This document shows positions 35,048-44,514 of a stretch of 64,000 bases of DNA, one piece after another. The position numbers and the translations under genes are program-made. Under the pieces are notes generated by a model that ran no database searches, was not told the DNA's origin, and was given only the letters and a program-made list of their open reading frames with translations. Positions within the stretch are counted from its first letter, which is position 1. Every line of letters begins with the position of its first letter. The DNA is from JBALVT01 sp036960305 (GTDB lineage: Bacteria; Pseudomonadota; Gammaproteobacteria; Pseudomonadales; Halieaceae), in the NCBI GenBank assembly GCA_036960305.1, contig JBALWA010000006.1, positions 67,048 through 131,047 on the forward strand, written 5' to 3'.

Positions 35048-36640
35048 ATGATTACCTTGCCAAATAGCTTAGACAGAGCACATCCCACCCCCGCATGCAC
35101 CCCTTTGTATGCCCTGCTGGCCATAGTGTTACTTCTTGCTGGCTGTAGCACCCTGCCCCCAAACGTGGAGCGCGAAGAGTCCTACACCCTTACCGATACC
35201 GCAGAAACCAATCTCGCCCTGCGAACCCAACCGCTGCTCGATGAACAGCCCGGTCTATCGGGTTTTCATATCCTTAACGATGGGATGGATGCATTTACGG
35301 CACGTACGCGCCTGATCGGGGCAGCTCAAAAATCAATCGATACCCAATACTATATCTGGCATGACGACCTGACCGGCAGGGTATTGCACCACCTTCTGTT
35401 AGCAGCAGCAGATAGCGGCGTGCGCGTACGGCTATTGCTTGACGACCTGGACACTGCGGGTAAGGAGCCCATACTGCGGTACATCGATGCACACCCCAAC
35501 ATCGAGATTCGCCTGTTCAACCCCTTTGCCAACCGAGACATGCGGGCCGGGGATTTTATAACCGACACCCGCCGCGTCAATCGTCGTATGCATATCAAAA
35601 CCTTGACTGTCGACAATCAGGCGACCATTTTTGGCGGTCGTAATATCGGTAATGAATATTTTGATGCCGGCAAGGACGTCGCCTTCGGCGATGTCGATAC
35701 GCTCGCTATCGGGCCTATCGTGAATGAGGTTTCCGACCAGTTTGACCTCTACTGGAACAGCCAGTGGGTCTACCCCCTGGCGGCATTCAGCCCCGAACCC
35801 GCCGATGCAGCCGAGATCAGCGCCTACCGGGTGCAATCGGCGGCCTATATGGAGCAAGCCCTTACCTCTGAGTACGCCGCCGCACTGAACGAGATTGAAA
35901 TGCAGCAAATTGCCTCTCTGGCGGGATTGGATTACTCCTGGTCCAAGTGGCGCCTGGCCTATGACCTTCCCAGCAAGGTTGAAGCGGAAAAGGTCACTGC
36001 GGGCACACACCTTGGGCCCGTGATCAAGGAGGGTATGGATAATACAGAGCGAGAACTGATCATTGTCTCGCCCTACTTTGTACCCGGGGTCAGTTTTACG
36101 AAGTATCTCACTGGCCTGGTGGACAAAGGCGTTCACGTTCGCATTCTGACCAATTCTCTCTCCGCCAATGATGTCTCTCTGGTACACGCTGGGTACATGC
36201 GTTACCGCAAGGACCTGGTAGCCGGCGGGGTGGACTTGTACGAATACAAGGCGACCGGCGGTACCGGCATCGCTCGCAAGGACAAAAAGAAAAAGCGGGT
36301 AGGCGCTTCCCGGGCCAGCCTGCATGCCAAGTTTTTCGGTTTTGATCAACGCTACATCTTCATCGGTTCATTTAACCTTGATGCGCGCTCTCTCGAACTC
36401 AACGCCGAGCTAGGTGCCTATTTTGAAAGTACAGAGCAGGGGCAACAGCTGTCGGAAAATTTTGACCAGAATATCCTTGATCGCGCCTATAAACTGCACT
36501 TGGATAATGCTAAAGATTTATACTGGATCACGCGAGAAAACGGCGAGGATATTCGTTTCGACAAAGAACCTGAAACAAGTTTCTGGGATCGATTCAAAGT
36601 CCGCACACTCTCAATATTTGTCCCTGAGAGTCAGCTCTAG
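35048..36640 (+). CDS. Phospholipase D family lipoprotein (ClsC/YmdC-like cardiolipin synthase)
   Basis: This 530-residue protein has a lipobox LLAGC (Cys33) and two HKD motifs: HIKTLTVDN with His182, Lys184 and Asp189, and HAKFFGFD with His426, Lys428 and Asp433. Each is followed by the GGRN or GSFN segment. Two HKD motifs on one chain are the signature of cardiolipin synthase and other phosphatidyl-transferases. The closest pattern is YmdC/ClsC, which makes cardiolipin from phosphatidylethanolamine and phosphatidylglycerol. The lipoprotein signal implies an outer- or inner-membrane, periplasm-facing location, rare for a synthase. It lies between an AraC gene and a sulfatase gene. Confidence 0.87.
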   Translation: MITLPNSLDRAHPTPACTPLYALLAIVLLLAGCSTLPPNVEREESYTLTDTAETNLALRTQPLLDEQPGLSGFHILNDGMDAFTARTRLIGAAQKSIDTQYYIWHDDLTGRVLHHLLLAAADSGVRVRLLLDDLDTAGKEPILRYIDAHPNIEIRLFNPFANRDMRAGDFITDTRRVNRRMHIKTLTVDNQATIFGGRNIGNEYFDAGKDVAFGDVDTLAIGPIVNEVSDQFDLYWNSQWVYPLAAFSPEPADAAEISAYRVQSAAYMEQALTSEYAAALNEIEMQQIASLAGLDYSWSKWRLAYDLPSKVEAEKVTAGTHLGPVIKEGMDNTERELIIVSPYFVPGVSFTKYLTGLVDKGVHVRILTNSLSANDVSLVHAGYMRYRKDLVAGGVDLYEYKATGGTGIARKDKKKKRVGASRASLHAKFFGFDQRYIFIGSFNLDARSLELNAELGAYFESTEQGQQLSENFDQNILDRAYKLHLDNAKDLYWITRENGEDIRFDKEPETSFWDRFKVRTLSIFVPESQL

Positions 36641-36806
36641 TGAGTTCTTGCAAAAAAAAACGGCCATGCAGGCTTACACTACTTGCTGGCAGGAACTTAA
36701 TAAAATACGATTGATGCGTTTTGGTGGCGGCGCATTTCGCTGACTTCAACCATCGTTATATGAACAGATTTCGAAATTGAATTTTATGTACATTCAGGAG
36801 AACCGC

Positions 36807-38381
36807 ATGCGACACACTAGAAAATTGTCCGTCTGGGCGTTGGCAACATTTATGTTGACTGCAAGCGCCCTATCGATGGCGGCAGAAAAACCAAATATTC
36901 TTGTTCTTTGGGGAGATGATATTGGTGTCTGGAACACCAGCGCATACAACCGCGGTGGCATGGGTTACAAGACACCGCATATTGATTCTATAGCCGATGA
37001 GGGTGCCTTGTTCACCGATATGTATGCGCAGCAGTCCTGCACAGCGGGACGCGCATCATTCATCCTGGGCCAACAACCCTTTAGAACCGGCTTGTTAACA
37101 ATCGGCATGCCGGGCAGTGACCAGGGCATTCCAGACTGGACGCCCACTATCGCTGATCTGCTAAAGAACCAGGGTTATGCCACCGGGCAATTCGGCAAAA
37201 ACCACCTGGGTGACCAGGATGAGCACTTGCCGACTAACCACGGTTTTGATGAATTTTTTGGCAATCTCTACCATTTGAATGCCGAGGAAGAACCTGAAAC
37301 TTACTACTACCCGAAAGATCCGGAATTTCATAAAAAGTTCGGACCCCGCGGCGTGATCCACTCTTATGCGGATGGCAAAATCGAAGATACCGGTCCGTTA
37401 ACCAGAAAACGTATGGAAACAGTTGATTCCGAGTTTGGCGGCGCAGCCAAGAAGTTTATGGCGAAAGCCGTTGCAGACGACAAGCCGTTCTTCGTCTGGA
37501 TGAACTTTACCCGTATGCACGTCTGGACACGCTTGCAAGAGAAATACAGAGGTAAGTCCGGTATTAGCCTCTATGCCGACGGTATGCTGGAACTCGACGA
37601 CATGGTGGGTAGCTTCCTGGGCGAGCTCAAGGAGATGGGTGTTGAAGACAACACCATTGTCATCTTCTCGACCGATAATGGGGCAGAGAAATTCACCTGG
37701 CCTGACGGCGGCGCATCGCCCTACCATGGCGAAAAAGGAACGACCTGGGAAGGCGGCATGAGAGTCCCTCAAATGGTTAGGTGGCCGGGCACCATAAAGC
37801 CTGGGTCCATCTTTAACGATACCATGAGTCAGGAAGACTGGATGCCAACATTACTGGCCGCTGCAGGCGTACCCGATGTGAAAGAAAAGCTCGCGTCCAA
37901 AAGTGGGTACAAGGCTAACGGTAAAAAATTCCGGGTGCACCTCGATGGCTATAACTTCAAGCCTTATTTCGAAGGCAAAGAGGAGAAGGGGCCGCGAAGA
38001 GAGATCATGTATTTCGCTGCGAGTGGTATGTTAAACGCGATACGAGTAGATGACTGGAAGGTGGCATTTGCTATAGAGAAAGGTCCGATTAACGAGGCAT
38101 ATAGAGAAACACCCGCATGGCCAGTGATCACCAACTTGAGAGCTGACCCGTTCGAAAGTGCCTCGCGAGAATCCGCCATGTATTTGCGGTGGTACGCTGA
38201 CAATATGTGGTTAATGGTTCCCGCACAGGGCTTTGTTCAAAAGTTCTTTGCTACAATTGAAGACTACCCCTTCCAGGCAGGAGGCTCCCTGAGTGCCAGT
38301 AATATCGGCTACGGAACGCTTGAACGACAAAAAGCAATGGGCAACCTGAAAGGACTGCTGGATAGAGCCATTCAAAACTAA
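36807..38381 (+). CDS. Arylsulfatase (type I, formylglycine-dependent), first of pair
   Basis: From ATG 36807 (AGGAG 7 nt upstream) this is 524 residues. The signal peptide (1-26, SMAAE) is followed by metal-binding DD at 37-38. The sulfatase signature SCTAGRAS has Cys78, which must be converted to formylglycine, and Arg82. GKNHLGD and the second active-site Asp/Asn in STDNGAE are also seen. It would hydrolyse a sulfate ester in the periplasm. No formylglycine-generating enzyme is in the window. The paralog on the other strand is similar along its whole length, and its stop faces this one. Confidence 0.9.
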   Translation: MRHTRKLSVWALATFMLTASALSMAAEKPNILVLWGDDIGVWNTSAYNRGGMGYKTPHIDSIADEGALFTDMYAQQSCTAGRASFILGQQPFRTGLLTIGMPGSDQGIPDWTPTIADLLKNQGYATGQFGKNHLGDQDEHLPTNHGFDEFFGNLYHLNAEEEPETYYYPKDPEFHKKFGPRGVIHSYADGKIEDTGPLTRKRMETVDSEFGGAAKKFMAKAVADDKPFFVWMNFTRMHVWTRLQEKYRGKSGISLYADGMLELDDMVGSFLGELKEMGVEDNTIVIFSTDNGAEKFTWPDGGASPYHGEKGTTWEGGMRVPQMVRWPGTIKPGSIFNDTMSQEDWMPTLLAAAGVPDVKEKLASKSGYKANGKKFRVHLDGYNFKPYFEGKEEKGPRREIMYFAASGMLNAIRVDDWKVAFAIEKGPINEAYRETPAWPVITNLRADPFESASRESAMYLRWYADNMWLMVPAQGFVQKFFATIEDYPFQAGGSLSASNIGYGTLERQKAMGNLKGLLDRAIQN

Positions 38382-38398
38382 TTAGCACTAGACCTGAT

Positions 38399-38431
38399 AG
38401 CCCGGCCTGTTAATTCAGCCCGGGCTTTTTT
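38399..38431 (+). terminator. Rho-independent terminator after the plus-strand sulfatase
   Basis: Stem AGCCCGG (38399-38405) pairs with CCGGGCT (38420-38426) over a 14-nt loop and is followed at once by six T. It lies 18 nt past the stop codon and points to the plus-strand sulfatase as a separate transcript. Confidence 0.85.
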
Positions 38432-38518
38432 GTGAGAGTGATTGTATCCAGGGTTGGGAATTAGTCATCGTTCGGTTCCACTCTATAGAGGCCGCTCCCC
38501 AATCCAGATTTCAGATAT

Positions 38519-38541
38519 AAAAAACCCCGCACGAGGCGGGG
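38519..38541 (-). terminator. Rho-independent terminator after the minus-strand sulfatase
   Basis: On the minus strand, stem CCCCGC (38536-38541) pairs with GCGGGG (38525-38530) around CTCGT, followed by six T (38519-38524). It ends the minus-strand sulfatase transcript about 55 nt past the stop. Confidence 0.85.
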
Positions 38542-38596
38542 ATCACTGGTATTTCTGGCTTGCTATTTATTGTGCTTGGGGCTCAGGCACCAGCCT

Positions 38597-40150
38597 CTAC
38601 TTATCTCCTGCACCTTTAGTAATTGATTCCATCACCCGATCAAGACTGAAGGTTCCGGGCTTCTGGCGGGGCGGAAAGTCACGGAAACTCTGCAGCCACT
38701 GGCCCACATAAAAACCTGCTGGCGCAAACATGTACATACGCTCCATTTGCCATTGCGGGTAACCGATGCCCTCTTTATGTGCACGCTCAAAGGGATCCAT
38801 GCGCAGGTTGCCGATCATCGGCATACGCAGTTGCTCATAGGGCGCTTCCCACACGTGCATGCCGTGCGCGTTCTGCCTCAGGAAGGTAATCTTCCAGTTG
38901 TTGAAGCGCAGGGCTGCAACATTGCCATCGTCAGTCCAATAGAGGAACTCTTTGCGCGGCCACTCGCCCTCGCCCTGTAGCGCGGGCATCAGGTTGTAGG
39001 CGTCAAGATGAACCTTGTATTTCCGCCCGTTCACTCGCTTGCCCTTCAGCAGATCGGCTTTCACGTTGGGATCTCCCGCCGCGGCGAGCAGCGTGGGCAG
39101 CATGTCTTCGTGGGCACCGATATCGTTGATGACAGTGCCGGGCTTGATAACGCCAGGCCAGCGTATCGCGGTAGGTACTCGAAAGCCGCCTTCCCATTGA
39201 GTTGCCTTTTCACCGGCGAACATTGTGGTGCCACCGTCAGGCCATGTGAATACTTCTGCGCCATTATCGGTGCTGTACATGACAATAGTGTTGTCTTCTA
39301 CGCCCAGCTCCTCGAGCTTGTCCAGCAGCTGTCCTACCATTCCGTCGTGCTCAACCATTCCGTCAGCGTAGACGCCAAGACCGGTCTTACCCTTGGATTC
39401 AGGCTTAAGGTGCGTCCAGACGTGCATGCGGGTACTGTTCCACCACACGAAGAACGGTTTGTCGTCATTGACCGCTTTTTCCATAAATTTCATCGCCGCA
39501 GCGGTGACTTCCTCGTCAACGGTCTCCATGCGCTTCTTGGTCAGCGGGCCAGTATCCTCGATCTTGCCATCTGCATAAGAGTGGATCACACCACGGGGGC
39601 CAAACTGCTCGCTGAAGGTCTTGCCGTCAGTACCCAGTTGCAGGTCGGCCGGGTAATCGGGGCTCTCAGGCTCCTCCTCCGCATTCAAATGGTAGAGGTT
39701 ACCGAAGAACTCGTCGAAGCCGTGATTAGTCGGCAACATGTCATCGCGGTCGCCCAGGTGGTTCTTGCCAAACTGACCGGTCGCGTAACCCTTTTCCTTG
39801 AGCAACACGGCGATAGTCGGGTCTTCCACCTTCATTCCTTCTGGCGAGCCTGGTAGTCCGACCTTGGTCAGACCGGTACGCATCGGCGACTGGCCTGTAA
39901 TGAAGGCGGCGCGACCTGCTGTGCAACTCTGCTGACCATACCAATCGGTAAAGACAGCACCCTGTTGGGCAATGCTGTCGATATTGGGTGTCTTATAGCC
40001 CATCATGCCCATATTGTAGGCGCTGATATTGAACTGACCGATGTCATCACCCCATATAATCAGGATATTGGGTTTATCGGCTGCGAACGAGGCGCCACTG
40101 AAAAACATTGCCGCGGTGGTGGCCAGAGCGCGGAGAGATTTACGTTTCAT
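38597..40150 (-). CDS. Arylsulfatase (type I, formylglycine-dependent), second of pair
   Basis: This is a 517-residue exported sulfatase with a signal peptide (1-23, SFAAD), metal DD at 35-36, and SCTAGRAA with the modifiable Cys76 and Arg80. GKNHLGD and DNGAEVF follow. It is a clear paralog of the plus-strand sulfatase, sharing long stretches such as FGKNHLGD and RGVIHSYADGKIEDTGPLTKK, but with different loops near 115-170 and a different C-terminus. Both could act on one sulfated polysaccharide or steroid. It is divergent from the second AraC gene across a 293-nt gap, so that regulator probably controls it. Confidence 0.9.
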   Translation of the reverse strand: MKRKSLRALATTAAMFFSGASFAADKPNILIIWGDDIGQFNISAYNMGMMGYKTPNIDSIAQQGAVFTDWYGQQSCTAGRAAFITGQSPMRTGLTKVGLPGSPEGMKVEDPTIAVLLKEKGYATGQFGKNHLGDRDDMLPTNHGFDEFFGNLYHLNAEEEPESPDYPADLQLGTDGKTFSEQFGPRGVIHSYADGKIEDTGPLTKKRMETVDEEVTAAAMKFMEKAVNDDKPFFVWWNSTRMHVWTHLKPESKGKTGLGVYADGMVEHDGMVGQLLDKLEELGVEDNTIVMYSTDNGAEVFTWPDGGTTMFAGEKATQWEGGFRVPTAIRWPGVIKPGTVINDIGAHEDMLPTLLAAAGDPNVKADLLKGKRVNGRKYKVHLDAYNLMPALQGEGEWPRKEFLYWTDDGNVAALRFNNWKITFLRQNAHGMHVWEAPYEQLRMPMIGNLRMDPFERAHKEGIGYPQWQMERMYMFAPAGFYVGQWLQSFRDFPPRQKPGTFSLDRVMESITKGAGDK

Positions 40151-40443
40151 TTTTTATATCCTCACTGGATTAGCAATGCATCCAGAATAAGTAAACGACA
40201 GGACTGCGGGCAGAAACTCCTGATTCAAGGAATTATAGACCATGCGACCAAGAATTATGTTCGCAGAAGTCACAATCAAAGTCGAGGTAGTATTGGGCGA
40301 CAACAATGAACTGCGTCCAGAATAGCTTGTACTAGGCGATAAAACAGCCAACTTGGCCCTATAAGCCACCAACCAAACCGAAGTGGCGAAATGCGCTATG
40401 CTATATTTGGTATCGCATTCTATCGTGGCAGGTTTAAATATAA

Positions 40444-41472
40444 ATGGGAAAGCCGCTCAACGAATACAACGTCTACGTCAAACACACCGTGGATGTATTG
40501 CGTGCGCAAGATATTGACGTAGAGTCACTGCTACAGCGACATCAAATTTCCGAAGCCGCACTGGGCAATGAAGAAAGACAAATCAGCCAGGACCAGTACT
40601 CGCAACTACTGGATGAGGTGTTGCGCAAGTACACGGTACCCGGTCTGGGATTGCTGGACGGACAGGGCGTAAACATGTTGAATCACGGCGTACTGGGCTA
40701 CGCCATGTATGCCAGTGCCAATCTGGGCAAGGCCATTGAACGGCACACAAAGTACCAGGATACTATCGGTGCCGTCGTACATACGGCACTCTTCGTTGAC
40801 GGCGATATGGCTCACTTGCGTGTCATAGAGACGGCCAGGCCAGACCTGCTCAACACGGAGGCGAAGCTGCACTATGAGATGGAACGGCTGTTTAGCCAGT
40901 GGGCCGAGATGGGGCCTGCTATCGGTAGAGATCAGCACTGGTTTGACAGCCTGAACTTCAGTTATCCGGCACCGAAGTACCGCAGCATGTATCAGCAGAT
41001 CCTGGGAAAGGATGTGCGATTCAATTGCGAATTCAATCAGATGAACTTTCCGACAAAACTACTGGAACAGCCACTGAGTTTCGCCAACGAACAGGCTGCC
41101 GACTTGTGCGATAGGCAGTGTGCTGCACTGCTGGGCGAGTTACAGGAAACAGAGGGCCTGGTGGGAGAAATTCGTCGCCTGCTAACCAATACGCCGGGGC
41201 ATTATCCGTCTATAAAAACGACCGCTTCACACCTGGCTCTTGGAGAGCGCACCCTGCGCCGTCGACTTAATGATGAGGGCACCAGCTATAAACAGGTACT
41301 GCTGGACTACCGAATGGAACTGGCGGCCAGTTACCTGCGTAACGATGCTATGACCGTGCAGGAAGCTGCTTTCACCACCGGCTATTCAGACCCTTCCAAT
41401 TTCCACCGCACCTTCAGTAAATACCACGGCGCGACGCCGAAACAATATCGTGAATTACATCAAGCCGACTAG
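40444..41472 (+). CDS. AraC family regulator, divergent from a sulfatase
   Basis: This 342-residue regulator has the same layout as the one at 33883: a PF12625-like N-domain with LGLLDGQGVNMLNHGVLGYAM, then the AraC DNA-binding unit, TTASHLALGERTLRRRL and VQEAAFTTGYSDPSNFHRTF with terminal KYHGATPKQYRE. It is transcribed away from the minus-strand sulfatase gene. The 293-nt gap contains a minus-strand TATAAT (40232-40237) and a repeated TCCAGAATA, but no clean 21-bp direct repeat. Control of the sulfatase is inferred from position. It converges on the SDR gene, 19 nt away. Confidence 0.88.
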   Translation: MGKPLNEYNVYVKHTVDVLRAQDIDVESLLQRHQISEAALGNEERQISQDQYSQLLDEVLRKYTVPGLGLLDGQGVNMLNHGVLGYAMYASANLGKAIERHTKYQDTIGAVVHTALFVDGDMAHLRVIETARPDLLNTEAKLHYEMERLFSQWAEMGPAIGRDQHWFDSLNFSYPAPKYRSMYQQILGKDVRFNCEFNQMNFPTKLLEQPLSFANEQAADLCDRQCAALLGELQETEGLVGEIRRLLTNTPGHYPSIKTTASHLALGERTLRRRLNDEGTSYKQVLLDYRMELAASYLRNDAMTVQEAAFTTGYSDPSNFHRTFSKYHGATPKQYRELHQAD

Positions 41473-41491
41473 CGCAGCCTCCTGAATACCA

Positions 41492-42259
41492 TCAGCCCGC
41501 GATCGCCCCAAAGACCGGCAAACTAAAGCCTGCCGAGACGCCGCCGTCAACGCGAATTTCCTGGCCTGTAATAAACGTAGAGGCATCACTGGCAAGGAAA
41601 TTATACGCCCCCACCACCTCATCCTGCCTACCCATGCGACCAAAAGCCGTTAGGGTGCCAAGAAATTTTGCATCGTCGCTACCGTCATCATCCACCATCA
41701 TGCCGGTACCGGCAATCATCGCAGGACAGACAGAATTGACGCGAATACCCCGGGGCGCATTTTCAATGGCCGCGGTACGCGCCAGATAAGCTCCCGCCGC
41801 TTTGGTGGCAGCATAGACGCCCGTGCCCGCATGGGTGATACCCGAACCAGCGACGGAACCGGTATTGATAATAGAGCCGCCATCATTCATGTGCCGGGGG
41901 CCGTACTTTAGCGAATAAAATACGCCCTCGAGGTTCACAGCCACTATGTTCTTCATGCCCTCGCCAGAAAATTCCTCGATACTGCCCTCGTCATCTGCCA
42001 CACCGGCATTGATGACCAGTACATCGAATTTTCCGAGACGTCGCTCGGCCTCCACGAAGCAGGCTTCCACGTCGGCCTCTTGACTGACGTCACAACGGAT
42101 AAACTGGGCGCCAATTTCTTTGGCTAAATCTTCTCCAGACTCACGGCGACCGGTAATAATCACTTTCGCGCCATCAGCAATATAGTTTTTGGCAATAGCC
42201 AAGCCAATACCGGAGGTAGCGCCACAGATCAACGCCGTTTTATCATTCAAGAGATTCAT
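41492..42259 (-). CDS. Short-chain dehydrogenase/reductase (SDR)
   Basis: This is a 255-residue classical SDR. GATSGIG at about 13-19 binds the dinucleotide, INAGV marks the central strand, and the catalytic triad has Ser in NTGSVAGS, Tyr-x-x-x-Lys in VYAATKAAG, then CPAMIAGTG. It probably oxidises or reduces a hydroxyl on a carbocyclic or aromatic-derived substrate. It follows the Zn-alcohol dehydrogenase gene by 17 nt on the same strand, with AGGAAG before the start. Together they form one arm of a divergent catabolic unit facing the VOC-SDR operon. Confidence 0.9.
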   Translation of the reverse strand: MNLLNDKTALICGATSGIGLAIAKNYIADGAKVIITGRRESGEDLAKEIGAQFIRCDVSQEADVEACFVEAERRLGKFDVLVINAGVADDEGSIEEFSGEGMKNIVAVNLEGVFYSLKYGPRHMNDGGSIINTGSVAGSGITHAGTGVYAATKAAGAYLARTAAIENAPRGIRVNSVCPAMIAGTGMMVDDDGSDDAKFLGTLTAFGRMGRQDEVVGAYNFLASDASTFITGQEIRVDGGVSAGFSLPVFGAIAG

Positions 42260-42275
42260 AATAGCTTCCTATCGA

Positions 42276-43382
42276 TTACTGTTGGGTCCAGAGATAAATT
42301 TTTCCGCACTGCTTACTGACCTGTAGATCAAAAGCCTCTCCCGCACGGGACATCGGAAATTCATGCGTCACCATGACATCGACCATGCGTTGAACTTCGG
42401 GATTGCACAGCGCGCGCACCAGGCCCTGTCGGTCCAGTAGGCGAACATCATGCTGCCCCCACAAAGTGTGTGCCGGATCAATAACGTGATGCAGAGGGCT
42501 GAAATCGATCTTTGCGCCGGGCGTGTGGCCGCTGAAATTAACATTGCCGTATCGGCGAGTCGCCGCCATTAAACGTTCCTGGTAGTAAGTCACACCCGAG
42601 CCATCTACCGAATGGTCCACGCCCTGGCCGTTGTAGGTTAATGCCGTGACCTGCTCCAACCAATCCGGGTCATCAGGGTTTACAAAATGCTGGACGCCCA
42701 TTTCACGTAACAAGCCCTCACGGTACTCGTTGCGCATCAGGGCTATCACCGTGGCGTTGCGATAAAGGGCAGAGATAATATGCCCCATGGCGATAAAACC
42801 TACGCCTCCAACCAACACCGTGTCACCGGCTTTCACATTCATAACTTCCTGATTGGAAAACCCCACCCCCAACGAACAGTTGGCCGAGGCAGCGTGACGA
42901 AATGCCAGTTGGTCCGGTATTCGAAACATATTGGCTTCGGGCGCAATGCGGTAGGTTGCCATCGCGAAACCACCGGACTCGCTACCTGTGCGAGCTTCGA
43001 TGCCCTTCATAGCCGCGCCATCGACGCCGCGCACATCCGGGTCATTGGCATCGCAGTAGGTTGGCGACAACCCCTGGGTACAGGCGTGACAGTGTCCGCA
43101 GTGATCCCCCTGGAAGACAATGACTCGATCACCTACTTCAAAATTTGAGCCCACCATGACTTCTACCACGGTGCCCACACCCTCATGGCCCAGGTGTTCC
43201 GCGTCATCGTGAAATTCGAAATCGTGGGCCGCCCATATACGACTGCCTTCAAGGCAGACGGGCGCGATCTCCGTTTTTATGATGGCGTAGCCGGCGGCTA
43301 TTGTCGGATAAGGGCGCTCCACCAGTTCAAACTGGCCGGGCCGGGGTATCGTGAGGATGGTATTGTTCAATGCTTCGGTCAT
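42276..43382 (-). CDS. Zinc-dependent alcohol dehydrogenase (MDR family)
   Basis: This is a 368-residue medium-chain dehydrogenase. The catalytic zinc site uses Cys in APVCLEG and His in LGHEGVG. The structural zinc lobe is CGHCHACTQGLSPTYC with Cys residues spaced as usual. The Rossmann domain has VLVGGVGFIAMG. It would convert an alcohol and an aldehyde or ketone with NAD(P)H. It is operonic with the SDR gene and divergent from the VOC gene across 211 nt, in which ACAATT and AATTGT form an inverted pair. No substrate can be named. Confidence 0.87.
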   Translation of the reverse strand: MTEALNNTILTIPRPGQFELVERPYPTIAAGYAIIKTEIAPVCLEGSRIWAAHDFEFHDDAEHLGHEGVGTVVEVMVGSNFEVGDRVIVFQGDHCGHCHACTQGLSPTYCDANDPDVRGVDGAAMKGIEARTGSESGGFAMATYRIAPEANMFRIPDQLAFRHAASANCSLGVGFSNQEVMNVKAGDTVLVGGVGFIAMGHIISALYRNATVIALMRNEYREGLLREMGVQHFVNPDDPDWLEQVTALTYNGQGVDHSVDGSGVTYYQERLMAATRRYGNVNFSGHTPGAKIDFSPLHHVIDPAHTLWGQHDVRLLDRQGLVRALCNPEVQRMVDVMVTHEFPMSRAGEAFDLQVSKQCGKIYLWTQQ

Positions 43383-43470
43383 AGCAGCGTCCCGGTTGCA
43401 GTTGAAATAGGAAGAAACAGTCTATCGCGCAATCCAGCGCTTGATAATGATACTTAAGGCCCTTAACTTT

Positions 43471-43496
43471 ACAATTGTGTACCAGGGTGTAATTGT
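43471..43496. promoter_or_regulatory. Possible operator between divergent ADH and VOC genes
   Basis: ACAATT (43471-43476) is inverted as AATTGT (43491-43496), 20 bp apart. The right half contains TGTAATTG, which resembles the AAATGTAAT elements near the MFS and TonB-receptor genes. It may be a weaker site for the same AraC protein, but the match is short. Confidence 0.3.
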
Positions 43497-43593
43497 CCGG
43501 TAAAGCCCTCGTCTTTGTCCTTCAAAGCCATACTTTAGTCCGATTTGGTCAGCTAGACTAACTGGAAGCTCAACACTGAACCGGAGATAAGCC

Positions 43594-44505
43594 ATGACAA
43601 CTGCCAGAGAACTCGACTACAGCCTGCATCACCTGTGCATATATGACGATAAGCCTCGGGATAATATGTTCCCTTACCTGCGCTGGCACCATGGCATCAC
43701 CAACTTTTTTTCCGGTAATGTATTTCATGTAACAGACGAGGGTCACTCGGACTATACCTTCATGGGCTGTGGTGGACGCGCCTACCAAATACAAATCGAG
43801 GCTCCCCCCTTCCAGTTTGAATATGAACGCAACTGGTGGGCAGATCACGGCCGTGGATACAACCATATCTGCTGGCTGTCCAGTAATGCCAGGGCTTCCA
43901 TGGAGCATCTGCTGGCCAATGGTGCAACCGAGGTCATGCCTTTTGAGAAATTTCCCACCTACGACGGCTTTGTCGTACACGACCCGGAAGGTCGCTGGAT
44001 TGAGATCATGGAGTACACAGATGACACCTTCAGGGTGCAGGAATTTACCCACGCGCCCTCGGGCGAATGTGGTCTGGAAATAGTGGGTAACGCGGAAATT
44101 TGTCGCGATGTAGAGGCCATGTCAAAGTGGTACCAGGACATTCTGGACTTGCGCGTACTGGAAGAGTTCAAGGACGGGGACGACCATGTCGTCGTCATGT
44201 CTGACAAGGACTACGACCCGGTAGGACGTCGCTCGCTGTTTATTTTGCAAAACGCCCGTCATGATTTTGAAAAAGACCACATGGCCAAGCACGGCCCCTA
44301 TATCTCTGCCATCATTTACCAGGCTAAAGATGTGACACGCGCCTACGATGACGCCCTGTGGGCGGGCATGATAGACCTGCAGGCACCCGGCATTGACCCG
44401 CTTACCGGGCTCATGACGGCCTATGTAAGAGAACCCTGTGGTGGCAATGCAATCATGTTGACCGAGCGTTATGCACCTGCCGTTCAAAATTCAATCGCAG
44501 CGTAG
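43594..44505 (+). CDS. Two-domain VOC protein, extradiol dioxygenase-like
   Basis: This 303-residue protein consists of two vicinal-oxygen-chelate (glyoxalase/extradiol dioxygenase) modules. The first (about 8-145) keeps a possible metal triad: His12 or His13 in LHHLCIYDD, His91 in YNHICWL and Glu137 in RWIEIMEY. The second (about 158-290) has GLEIVGNAEICRDVEA and GNAIMLTER but lacks a matching His set. In type I ring-cleavage enzymes the metal is normally in the second domain, so this layout is unusual, and the protein may be an isomerase or other VOC enzyme. GGAG lies 8 nt before the ATG. It is first in a VOC-VOC-SDR operon. Confidence 0.8.
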   Translation: MTTARELDYSLHHLCIYDDKPRDNMFPYLRWHHGITNFFSGNVFHVTDEGHSDYTFMGCGGRAYQIQIEAPPFQFEYERNWWADHGRGYNHICWLSSNARASMEHLLANGATEVMPFEKFPTYDGFVVHDPEGRWIEIMEYTDDTFRVQEFTHAPSGECGLEIVGNAEICRDVEAMSKWYQDILDLRVLEEFKDGDDHVVVMSDKDYDPVGRRSLFILQNARHDFEKDHMAKHGPYISAIIYQAKDVTRAYDDALWAGMIDLQAPGIDPLTGLMTAYVREPCGGNAIMLTERYAPAVQNSIAA

Positions 44506-44514
44506 GCTGAAACG

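Noticed and set aside
35432..36349. 305-codon minus-strand frame
   Set aside because: It is antisense to the phospholipase-D gene with both HKD motifs; the antisense protein has no family features.
39008..39856. 282-codon plus-strand frame inside the second sulfatase
   Set aside because: It is the complement of conserved sulfatase sequence and has no ribosome site or known motif.
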